From Firmicutes bacterium UBA2530 (GTDB taxonomy: Bacteria > Bacillota > Clostridia > Tissierellales > Sedimentibacteraceae): a DNA stretch of 11,876 bases. Position numbers and translations under genes: made by a program. Positions 7,200-11,876 of this stretch are shown here, one piece after another. The notes beneath the pieces are model-generated. The model was not told the DNA's origin. It saw only the letters and a list, made by a program, of their open reading frames with translations, and searched no databases. The first letter of the stretch is position 1. Each line of letters starts with the position of its first letter. The stretch is from assembly GCA_002340985.1 (NCBI GenBank), contig DDNC01000014.1, positions 78,981 through 90,856 on the forward strand, in the 5' to 3' direction.

Positions 7200-8132
7200 A
7201 TGAAATTATATAATGAATATTCTAACTATTTAAAAGAAAAGTACGGCGGCGGCAAGGTATACAAGCTGCCGGTGAATATCCCATGCACATGCCCTAACAG
7301 AGACGGTTCCATAGGATACGGCGGATGCACGTTTTGTGCAGAGGAGGGCGCGGGATTTGAAACGCTGGACAGCTGCATGAGCGTAAGAGAGCAAATTAAA
7401 ACAAACATGGATTACATATCAAAAAAATACAAGGCTGAAAAGTTCATAGCCTATTTTCAGAACTATACTAACACATACGTAGAGCTTGAAAAATTCAAAC
7501 AGTACATATTGGATGCGATAACGGAAAATATTGTTGAAATATCAATTTCGACAAGGCCTGACTGCATAGGTGATGAATATCTTGAATTTCTCAATGAAAT
7601 AAGAAATGATTACGGCATAAACATATCCATAGAGCTGGGTCTTCAGACTGTAAATTATCACACTTTAATTTCAATAAACAGAGGGCATACATTGGCAGAA
7701 TTTATTGATGCAGTGCTGCGGATTAAGCGATACGGATTTGATATATGCACCCATGTTATATTGAATTTACCTGGGGATAATATACAGGATACCGTGGAAA
7801 CAGCTAAAATATTATCTGTGCTGAAGGTTGACCAGGTTAAGCTCCATTCTTTATATATAATTGAAAATACAAAAATGGGCATAATGTATAAGAACAATGA
7901 GATATCTGTTATAGCGGAAGAGGAATATGTAGAGAGAGCAGTAACTTTTCTTGAATATCTGGACAGCAATATTGTGGTGCAGAGGCTTGTGGGCAGAGCT
8001 CCTAAGGAAGGCTCTCTGTTTGTGAACTGGGGCATGAGCTGGTGGAAAATTAAGGACGATATACTTGAGAAAATGGAGTCGGAAAACAGGCTGCAGGGCT
8101 CTAAATCCATAGAAAAGCGAACATTGTCATAG
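7200..8132 (+). CDS. Radical SAM protein, YhcC/TIGR01212 family
   Basis: Cytoplasmic radical S-adenosylmethionine enzyme of the YhcC/TIGR01212 group, whose reaction is not established as far as I know. 310 residues, close to E. coli YhcC. The iron-sulphur motif is at residues 31-46: C-P-N-R-D-G, then G-G-C-T-F-C (C-x11-C-x2-C, with an extra Cys29 in front). Family blocks follow in order: YFQNYTNTY, ISTRPDCIGD, ELGLQT, INRGH, HVILNLPGD, and VKLHSLYII. The C-terminal NWGMSWW region matches the place of the tryptophan-rich end in YhcC. I chose ATG 7200 because AGGA at 7190-7193 precedes it and the predicted promoter overlaps the longer frame. It stands alone on the + strand between a hairpin and the promoter of the next gene. 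Confidence 0.92.
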   Translation: MKLYNEYSNYLKEKYGGGKVYKLPVNIPCTCPNRDGSIGYGGCTFCAEEGAGFETLDSCMSVREQIKTNMDYISKKYKAEKFIAYFQNYTNTYVELEKFKQYILDAITENIVEISISTRPDCIGDEYLEFLNEIRNDYGINISIELGLQTVNYHTLISINRGHTLAEFIDAVLRIKRYGFDICTHVILNLPGDNIQDTVETAKILSVLKVDQVKLHSLYIIENTKMGIMYKNNEISVIAEEEYVERAVTFLEYLDSNIVVQRLVGRAPKEGSLFVNWGMSWWKIKDDILEKMESENRLQGSKSIEKRTLS

Positions 8133-8175
8133 ATAGAAAAATTATGAATAAAAGTTATAATTTTAAAAAATAAGT

Positions 8176-8194
8176 AGTGCGGACATGTTTTGTA
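8176..8194 (+). repeat. Copy 1 of a GTGCGGACA-containing intergenic element
   Basis: AGTGCGGACA (8176-8185), then three bases later TTTTG (8189-8193) and T (8193-8194 region), recurs upstream of the pseudouridine synthase gene as AGTGCGGACA plus TTTGT (10032-10050). Both copies lie between genes in otherwise AT-rich DNA. This copy has lost the right-hand half of the palindrome seen in the other. Relatedness is plausible but not proven. Confidence 0.35.
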
Positions 8195-8196
8195 TG

Positions 8197-8205
8197 TGAT
8201 ATAAT
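8197..8205 (+). promoter_or_regulatory. Extended -10 promoter for the P-loop gene
   Basis: TGATATAAT is a TG-n extended -10 element with a perfect TATAAT at 8200-8205. No good -35 lies at the usual distance. The predicted transcript start is about 8212, about 40 bases before the ATG at 8251. Confidence 0.55.
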
Positions 8206-8250
8206 ATATATGATTAACTTTTATTAAAAAACTATAGGAGTGTGATTATT

Positions 8251-8679
8251 ATGGTTCAAATAGTTTGTGGTCACAACGGTACCGGTAAAACAAGAAAGAT
8301 GATCGACATGGCAAACAAAGAGATCGATAACATACAAGGAAAGATGGTTTTCCTAGAAGCCAATAACAGGCATATATTTAACCTCGATTTCAGAATCAGG
8401 TATATAAACACAAAAGAGTTTGGATTAACGAATGCTGAACAGTTTCAAGGCTTTGTATGCGGTGTGATAGCAACAGATTACGATGTTGAGCTGGTATATA
8501 TAGACGGCTTGTACAAAATAGCACAGTCTGGCATGGATAACATTGAGCCAATAGTAGAAAGACTCGATTATTTATCTGAAAAATTTGATGTTAATTTTAT
8601 AATGAGCGTTAATCAGGATGTTGAAGATATTCCGGAAGGATTGAGAAATAGAATAATAGAAGAGGCAGCGATGCTTTAA
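8251..8679 (+). CDS. Small P-loop ATP-binding protein of unknown function
   Basis: 142-residue cytoplasmic protein that I cannot assign to a named pathway. It opens directly with a strand and a P-loop, GHNGTGKT (residues 7-14, GxxGxGKT), which should bind ATP or GTP phosphate. A hydrophobic strand ending in Asp, ELVYID (80-85), is the likely Walker B. No family-specific domain is obvious, and the protein is as short as a bare nucleotide-binding core. There is no signal peptide or membrane segment. I chose ATG 8251: AGGAG (8236-8240) is 10 bases upstream, while the GTG at 8242 is only one base from that site. The gene forms a single unit with its own extended -10 promoter and a strong terminator eight bases after the stop. 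A kinase or a small regulatory ATPase are both possible. Confidence 0.85.
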   Translation: MVQIVCGHNGTGKTRKMIDMANKEIDNIQGKMVFLEANNRHIFNLDFRIRYINTKEFGLTNAEQFQGFVCGVIATDYDVELVYIDGLYKIAQSGMDNIEPIVERLDYLSEKFDVNFIMSVNQDVEDIPEGLRNRIIEEAAML

Positions 8680-8686
8680 TAAATAT

Positions 8687-8713
8687 GCCACCCAAAAGGG
8701 TGGCTGTCTTTTT
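8687..8713 (+). terminator. Rho-independent terminator after the P-loop gene
   Basis: GCCACCC (8687-8693), loop AAAA, GGGTGGC (8698-8704), followed by TGTCTTTTT. A perfect 7-bp GC-rich stem with a T-tract, 8 bases after the stop codon. Confidence 0.93.
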
Positions 8714-8729
8714 GATTTCTTTTGATTCT

Positions 8730-8768
8730 TTATCAACACTTGATAAAAACCGCATTTTCTGTTAAAAT
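8730..8768 (+). promoter_or_regulatory. Promoter with overlapping inverted repeat (possible operator)
   Basis: -35 TTGATA (8740-8745), 17-base spacer, -10 TAAAAT (8763-8768) with an upstream TG at 8760-8761, so it is also of extended -10 type. The perfect inverted repeat TTATCAA-CAC-TTGATAA (8730-8746) overlaps the -35 box, as a repressor or activator site would. The predicted transcript start is about 8775, which rules out the in-frame TTG at 8778 and supports ATG 8808. Confidence 0.65.
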
Positions 8769-8807
8769 AAATATACATTGAGTCAGACACACAGAAAGAG
8801 TGGTTTT

Positions 8808-9362
8808 ATGAATTATTTTAAACAAAACAAGACTATATTTGATGAGTTTTTTGAACACAGAGATATGCTCATTATTCAGCATATGAATGGTGATATAAAT
8901 AAGAAGGAGTATCTGGAGTTAAATTATAAGTACATGCTTGAAAAAAACATCAAGCCATTTCAGCGCATAGACAGCTTTGAAAAAGGAATGTACAACTATC
9001 AGTATTTCAACATGCTGGCTAAGTACCACAGGATGGTTGCTCAGGAGATAAAAGATAAGGGCAAACATGTGAGTTTTTACAGCAAGTACCTCAATGAGGC
9101 TGATTATTACTACAATGAAAAGGATAAAACAACGTTCCGTCTTTTGAGATTTCTGCACTATGAAAATGTGGAGGCATATTTCATTAAGATGGAGTCAACA
9201 ATGCTTGAGGGCAAGCTGTACGAAATAGTTCTCAGGGACTTTGAATATGCTGTGCTTCATTCCAAGAGCCTTTGGCTATTGGATGTGCTCAAAAAAGAAA
9301 ATATATTCTGCGACAAGAAAAAAAAATCCGTTATAGACTACTATGTAAATTCGAGATACTAA
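8808..9362 (+). CDS. Conserved clostridial-type protein of unknown function (possibly DUF6648)
   Basis: 184-residue soluble protein, very rich in Tyr, Phe, Lys and Glu and predicted mostly alpha-helical. It has no signal peptide and no membrane helix. Striking segments are NIKPFQRIDSFEKGMYNYQYF, LAKYHRM, EADYYYNEKDKTTFRLL and VLHSKSLWLL. From memory these resemble an uncharacterised Clostridia family annotated as DUF6648, but that assignment needs a profile search. I see no catalytic motif. The start at ATG 8808 follows a weak AAGAG site (8796-8800); the longer frame from TTG 8778 would begin almost at the predicted transcription start. The gene is convergent with the MltG-like gene, and its stop codon lies inside the shared terminator. 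Its strong promoter with a possible operator suggests regulated expression. Confidence 0.82.
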   Translation: MNYFKQNKTIFDEFFEHRDMLIIQHMNGDINKKEYLELNYKYMLEKNIKPFQRIDSFEKGMYNYQYFNMLAKYHRMVAQEIKDKGKHVSFYSKYLNEADYYYNEKDKTTFRLLRFLHYENVEAYFIKMESTMLEGKLYEIVLRDFEYAVLHSKSLWLLDVLKKENIFCDKKKKSVIDYYVNSRY

Positions 9363-9386
9363 AAAAGCCCCAACTGGGGCTTTTTT
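9361..9386. terminator. Bidirectional terminator between convergent genes
   Basis: AAAAAAGCCCC (9361-9371), loop AACT, GGGGCTTTTTT (9376-9386): a perfect 11-bp stem with an A-run on one side and a T-run on the other, so it works in both directions. It overlaps the stop codon of the + gene (9360-9362) and that of the - gene (9385-9387). Confidence 0.95.
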
Positions 9387-9870
9387 ACTGTGCGTTTGCT
9401 AATATTTTTATTATATCATCAACCGATGTTCCTACTTCGATTTCATATGTTCCGCTTCTCAGCCTCGTATCAAGTCCCAGGGCAACGGACCTGTTAAGGA
9501 ATTCGTTCTTGTCCTTTATGAGGTTGGAATTCAGAAGTATGTCACCTATGGTTGAAGGATATGAACCATCTGGTATCTTAACCGTTGCAATCAATACTGT
9601 TCCGGAATTTTCACCTGGGGTCGTATTGGGCTCTTCATCAGTTCCTCCCGGCTCTTCAGGACTGTCAGGATCTGGTTTTTCTTCATCCGGATTATTTTTC
9701 ACCGGTATTTCATTAACCGGTGGTATAACCTCCTTATCAACGCCTTTGCTGAATAGGACATCAAACCTCCAGCCTAATATTACGACCATTATCACCACAA
9801 CGGCAACGATTAATCCGTAATCCGTAATATTATATAAAAAATCTCTTATTGCATTTATTATCTTTTTCAT
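9385..9870 (-). CDS. Membrane-anchored MltG/YceG-like accessory-domain protein, no catalytic domain
   Basis: 161-residue protein. A positively charged N-terminus is followed by a single membrane helix (about residues 18-34). A Pro/Glu/Asp-rich flexible spacer runs over residues 44-90, then comes a compact domain over 91-161. This domain carries the pattern VKIPDGS, IGDILLNSNLI, LRSGTYEIEVGTSVDDIIKIL, which resembles the LysM-like N-terminal subdomain of the septal murein transglycosylase MltG. True MltG proteins are over 300 residues and carry a later catalytic domain with an essential Glu; that part is absent, and the gene ends normally at a terminator rather than in a frameshift. The spacer and domain should lie outside the membrane, near the wall. 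The start at 9870 has AAGGAG (9877-9882 on the complement) six bases upstream. A role in binding peptidoglycan or division proteins is only inferred. Confidence 0.8.
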   Translation of the reverse strand: MKKIINAIRDFLYNITDYGLIVAVVVIMVVILGWRFDVLFSKGVDKEVIPPVNEIPVKNNPDEEKPDPDSPEEPGGTDEEPNTTPGENSGTVLIATVKIPDGSYPSTIGDILLNSNLIKDKNEFLNRSVALGLDTRLRSGTYEIEVGTSVDDIIKILANAQ

Positions 9871-9898
9871 ACGTCGCTCCTTGAATATCCTGTACATA

Positions 9899-9927
9899 AT
9901 GATAGCACAAAATTTTCCTTGTTACAA
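9899..9927 (-). promoter_or_regulatory. Probable promoter for the MltG-like gene
   Basis: On the minus strand, TTGTAA (complement of 9922-9927), a 17-base spacer, then TATCAT (complement of 9899-9904). The transcript would start near 9892, about 20 bases before the start codon at 9870. Confidence 0.6.
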
Positions 9928-9940
9928 TAATTACATTCCA

Positions 9941-9989
9941 TAAAAGTATGTTAATTTTATCAAATTTTACAAATGAATATATACTTTTA
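9941..9989. repeat. Inverted repeat with 9-bp arms in the divergent intergenic region
   Basis: TAAAAGTAT (9941-9949) and ATACTTTTA (9981-9989) are perfect inverted copies, 31 bases apart. They lie between the minus-strand MltG-like promoter and the plus-strand promoter at 9999. The right arm sits where the -35 region of the latter would be. AT-rich arms make chance occurrence possible. Confidence 0.4.
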
Positions 9990-9998
9990 GGAATTATT

Positions 9999-10007
9999 TG
10001 ATATAAT
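9999..10007 (+). promoter_or_regulatory. Extended -10 promoter for the pseudouridine synthase unit
   Basis: TGATATAAT has a perfect TATAAT at 10002-10007 with the TG-n extension; no good -35 is seen. The predicted transcript start is about 10014, giving a leader of about 128 bases before the start codon at 10142. Confidence 0.5.
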
Positions 10008-10013
10008 AAAATA

Positions 10014-10072
10014 ATACTGTCTTAATTTAAAAGTGCGGACAAATATTTGTCCCCAGCATAGGAAAACAGTAT
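10014..10072 (+). other. Nested inverted-repeat element with a perfect 16-bp palindrome (structured leader or palindromic repeat)
   Basis: Outer arms ATACTGT (10014-10020) and ACAGTAT (10066-10072) are perfect complements. Between them, GTGC (10033-10036) can pair with GCAT (10056-10059). At the centre is a perfect 16-bp palindrome, GGACAAATATTTGTCC (10037-10052). As RNA this folds into one long, interrupted stem whose 5' base falls at the predicted transcription start. It may be a leader RNA, a DNA operator, or a degraded copy of the GTGCGGACA-type palindromic repeats known in some Firmicutes; the sequence alone does not decide. Confidence 0.5.
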
Positions 10073-10077
10073 ATACT

Positions 10078-10112
10078 AATTCGCTTCAAGGGAACCTTAT
10101 ATAATGCGAATT
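10078..10112 (+). promoter_or_regulatory. Second hairpin in the leader of the pseudouridine synthase gene
   Basis: AATTCGC (10078-10084) pairs with GCGAATT (10106-10112). Inside, AAGG (10088-10091) pairs with CCTT (10095-10098) around GAA. A TATAAT (10100-10105) lies in the loop but has no -35. The hairpin ends 20 bases before the GGAG ribosome site at 10133-10136 and has no T-tract, so it is not a terminator. Confidence 0.4.
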
Positions 10113-10141
10113 GTATAACAATTTAAACTAACGGAGAAGCC

Positions 10142-11062
10142 ATGAGGGAAATTAAGATAAACAGCAACGAAGAAGGTCAGAGACTTGACAGATTTTTAAA
10201 AAAATATCTGAACAAGGCAAACCAGTCTTTTATATACAAAATGATACGTAAAAAAAACATAAAGCTGAACGGTCAGAAAGCAGAGCCTGAAACGGTACTG
10301 AAAAAGGAGGATACCGTGCAGCTATTTTTGGCTGATGACACAATAGAAAAATTCAGGGAAAAGAAATATCTTAAGCATACAGACATACATTTTGATACGG
10401 TATATGAGGATGAAAACATACTTGTTGTGAATAAACCCGTAGGTTTAAGCACCCAGCCGGATGAAACAAGTGAGAAAAACTTAGTGGATGAAATAAAGAT
10501 GTATCTGGATGCAAAAGAAGAAAATATAAGCTTTACATTCAAGCCTGCCGTATGCAACAGGCTGGACAAGAATACCTCGGGGCTTGTTATTGCCGCAAAG
10601 AATTATAATGCTTTAAAGCAGACAAATAAGGCAATACGGGAAAGAATCATAAAAAAATATTATGTTGCAAAGGTACACGGAATTATCAGGCAGGATCTTG
10701 AGCTGAGGGACTTTATTGTTAAAAATGAAAATAAAAACATGGTGAAAATAATAAAGGAAAATACGGCGGAAAGTATGGTTGGTGCCAAAGAGGTTATAAC
10801 CTACGCTCATCCTCTGAGAACGGAAGGAAATTTCACTTGGCTTGAAATAGAAATAGAGACAGGCAGAGCACATCAGATAAGAGCACATCTTTCTTCCATA
10901 GGAAATCCCGTTGCAGGTGATAAAAAATACGGGAAAAATGACAGAGAGAAGCATCAGGTGCTTCATGCATACAGGCTGGTACTGGGAGGGTATGAAGGAG
11001 AACTCGAATATTTGAACGGACTGGAGATAAAGTCCGAAATAAGTGAAAGACGGCTGATATAG
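10142..11062 (+). CDS. RluA-family 23S rRNA pseudouridine synthase
   Basis: Converts specific uridines of RNA, most likely 23S rRNA, to pseudouridine in the cytoplasm. 306 residues, full length for the RluA/RluC/RluD family. An N-terminal S4 RNA-binding domain covers about residues 12-65 (QRLDRFLKKYL, IRKKNIKLNGQ). The synthase domain starts at VYEDENILVVNKPVGL (87-102). The catalytic aspartate is Asp142 in NRLDKNTSGL. The later RAHQIRAHL block matches the family's R-T-H-Q-I-R motif with Ala in place of Thr. The S4 domain suggests an RluC/RluD type rather than RluA itself; the target position cannot be named. The start is ATG 10142, with GGAG five bases upstream. It follows a long structured leader, and the kinase-like gene begins 19 bases after its stop, probably in the same operon. 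Confidence 0.94.
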   Translation: MREIKINSNEEGQRLDRFLKKYLNKANQSFIYKMIRKKNIKLNGQKAEPETVLKKEDTVQLFLADDTIEKFREKKYLKHTDIHFDTVYEDENILVVNKPVGLSTQPDETSEKNLVDEIKMYLDAKEENISFTFKPAVCNRLDKNTSGLVIAAKNYNALKQTNKAIRERIIKKYYVAKVHGIIRQDLELRDFIVKNENKNMVKIIKENTAESMVGAKEVITYAHPLRTEGNFTWLEIEIETGRAHQIRAHLSSIGNPVAGDKKYGKNDREKHQVLHAYRLVLGGYEGELEYLNGLEIKSEISERRLI

Positions 11063-11081
11063 GTGCTGCATGGGAGGTACA

Positions 11082-11876
11082 ATGAATATATTATTGTTTA
11101 ATGAAAATAAAATTGTTGATATTAATGATGATGAAACACTTTTTGATTTTCTGAAAAGATATTATCCTGAAAGCTACAGCAGATATTTGGGAATCAAGGT
11201 TAATAACCGTTTACAGGAGCTTGCAAATGCCAGCTTTGAAGAAAATGACAGAATAGAATTTCTTGATATAAGAGACAGAGACGGGCATCTTGTATATGTT
11301 CGGACACTGACACTTATTTATATAAAGGCATGCAAGGATGTGTTCAATGACATAGATGTTTCCATAGAGCATTCGTTAAATAAAGGGCTGTATACGGAGC
11401 CAGCGTTTAAAAACGTGGTAAACAAGCACCAGCTTATGAATATTAAAAGGCGCATGCAGGAAATAATTGATGCCAAAAGGCCAATAAATACATACTTTCT
11501 AAGCATCAAGGAGGCAGAGGAGATTTTTCGCAGACAGGGCATGGAGGACAAGGTAGAGCTTCTGAAGTACTGGAATGCTGAAAATATACGTGTTTATGAG
11601 CTGGATGGCTACTACGACACATTTTACGGGTATCTTGCTCCAAGCACGGAATTTGTTGATAAATACGATTTACGCATGTTTTATCCCGGAATTATTTTGA
11701 ATTATCCCACAAGAGAAAACAATTTTGAGGTTCCTGAATATATTGAACAAAAGAAGCTTTACAAGGTGTTCAGTGAAGCGGAGAAGTGGGGGGAGATAAT
11801 GAATGTTGGTTATGTTGGTGCTCTGAATAGGAAAATTGACAATAACACAATAGATGATATGATACGCGTAAACGAA
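11082..11876 (+). CDS. Nucleoside kinase-like protein with N-terminal TGS and tRNA-synthetase-type domain (3' partial)
   Basis: The frame is open for 265 codons to the last base, so the gene continues beyond the window. Start ATG 11082 has GGGAGG at 11072-11077. Residues 1-62 form a TGS-like ubiquitin-fold domain (GIKVNNRLQELANASFEENDRIEFLDI). Residues from about 68 resemble the additional domain of threonyl/alanyl-tRNA synthetases (IKACKDVFNDIDVSIEHSLNKGLY). Blocks typical of Clostridia and Thermotogae nucleoside-kinase proteins follow: RRQGMEDKVELLKYW, YELDGYYDTFYGYLAPST, EAEKWGEIMNVGYVGALN. In that family a uridine-kinase domain with a P-loop follows at about residue 280 onward, just past this window, so the kinase activity is inferred from the family and not seen. 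It lies 19 bases after the pseudouridine synthase gene, on the same strand, likely in one operon. Confidence 0.85.
   Translation, partial: MNILLFNENKIVDINDDETLFDFLKRYYPESYSRYLGIKVNNRLQELANASFEENDRIEFLDIRDRDGHLVYVRTLTLIYIKACKDVFNDIDVSIEHSLNKGLYTEPAFKNVVNKHQLMNIKRRMQEIIDAKRPINTYFLSIKEAEEIFRRQGMEDKVELLKYWNAENIRVYELDGYYDTFYGYLAPSTEFVDKYDLRMFYPGIILNYPTRENNFEVPEYIEQKKLYKVFSEAEKWGEIMNVGYVGALNRKIDNNTIDDMIRVNE

Noticed and set aside
7658..8110. Open frame of 150 codons on the - strand
   Set aside because: Antisense to the radical SAM gene, whose family motifs are continuous through the whole stretch.
8138..8164. Inverted repeat AAAATTAT / ATAATTTT after the radical SAM gene
   Set aside because: All A/T stem with an 11-base loop, followed by A-rich rather than T-rich sequence; too weak to call a terminator and expected by chance in such DNA.
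9272..9820. Open frame of 182 codons on the + strand, Ser/Gly-rich
   Set aside because: It begins inside the 184-residue protein gene without a ribosome site, crosses the bidirectional terminator, and its Ser/Gly/Pro-rich part is only the antisense of the Pro/Glu-rich spacer of the MltG-like gene.
10014..10072. A small insertion element (MITE) with 7-bp terminal repeats
   Set aside because: No clear target-site duplication and no transposase or second full copy in the window; kept as a structured element of unknown type.
10613..11071. Open frame of 152 codons on the - strand
   Set aside because: Lies fully opposite the well-supported pseudouridine synthase gene, has no ribosome site, and its composition is unlike a real protein.
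1..11876. CRISPR array, tRNA/rRNA genes, integrase, toxin-antitoxin or phage-defence genes
   Set aside because: None of these was recognisable on either strand: no regularly spaced direct repeats, no tRNA-like cloverleaf, and no matching protein motifs.

Overview
The window looks like a chromosomal segment of a low-GC, Gram-positive anaerobe of the Clostridia or a related group. The evidence is AT-rich DNA, strong AGGAGG-type ribosome binding sites, TTGACA/TATAAT promoters, U-tract terminators, a lipobox-bearing binding protein, and several proteins that resemble clostridial families (DUF378, a short MltG-like protein, a TGS-type nucleoside kinase). The exact genus cannot be read from the sequence. 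I see no tRNA, rRNA, CRISPR array, transposase, phage gene or obvious defence system.

Region 1 (1-5869) is an oligopeptide/dipeptide ABC importer. Its order is permease 1 (oppB, cut by the window start), permease 2 (oppC, with an unusually large extracytoplasmic insert), ATPase 1 (oppD), ATPase 2 (oppF, TTG start overlapping oppD), then the binding lipoprotein (oppA). oppA has its own near-consensus promoter, a compact hairpin at the predicted 5' end of its mRNA, and a terminator behind it. This fits a binding protein made in excess over the membrane parts.

Region 2 (5920-8713) holds four short, mostly separate transcription units on the + strand. They are a Cof-type HAD phosphatase, a small two-helix DUF378 membrane protein, a YhcC/TIGR01212-type radical SAM protein, and a small P-loop protein of unknown role that ends at a textbook terminator.

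Region 3 (8714-9927) is a convergent pair. A 184-residue clostridial-type protein of unknown function lies on +, and a membrane-anchored MltG/YceG-like accessory-domain protein without catalytic domain lies on -. They share one bidirectional terminator whose stem overlaps both stop codons.

Region 4 (9928-11876) starts with an intergenic stretch dense in inverted repeats, including a perfect 16-bp palindrome. It lies in front of an RluA-family rRNA pseudouridine synthase. A nucleoside (uridine) kinase-like protein follows closely, with an N-terminal TGS plus tRNA-synthetase-like domain, and runs off the window end.

Most of the window is ordinary housekeeping DNA. The least explained items are the structured leader before the pseudouridine synthase, the catalytic-domain-less MltG-like protein, the OppC insert, and the two small orphan proteins (P-loop and 184-residue). 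I see no clear evidence of a new multi-gene system.
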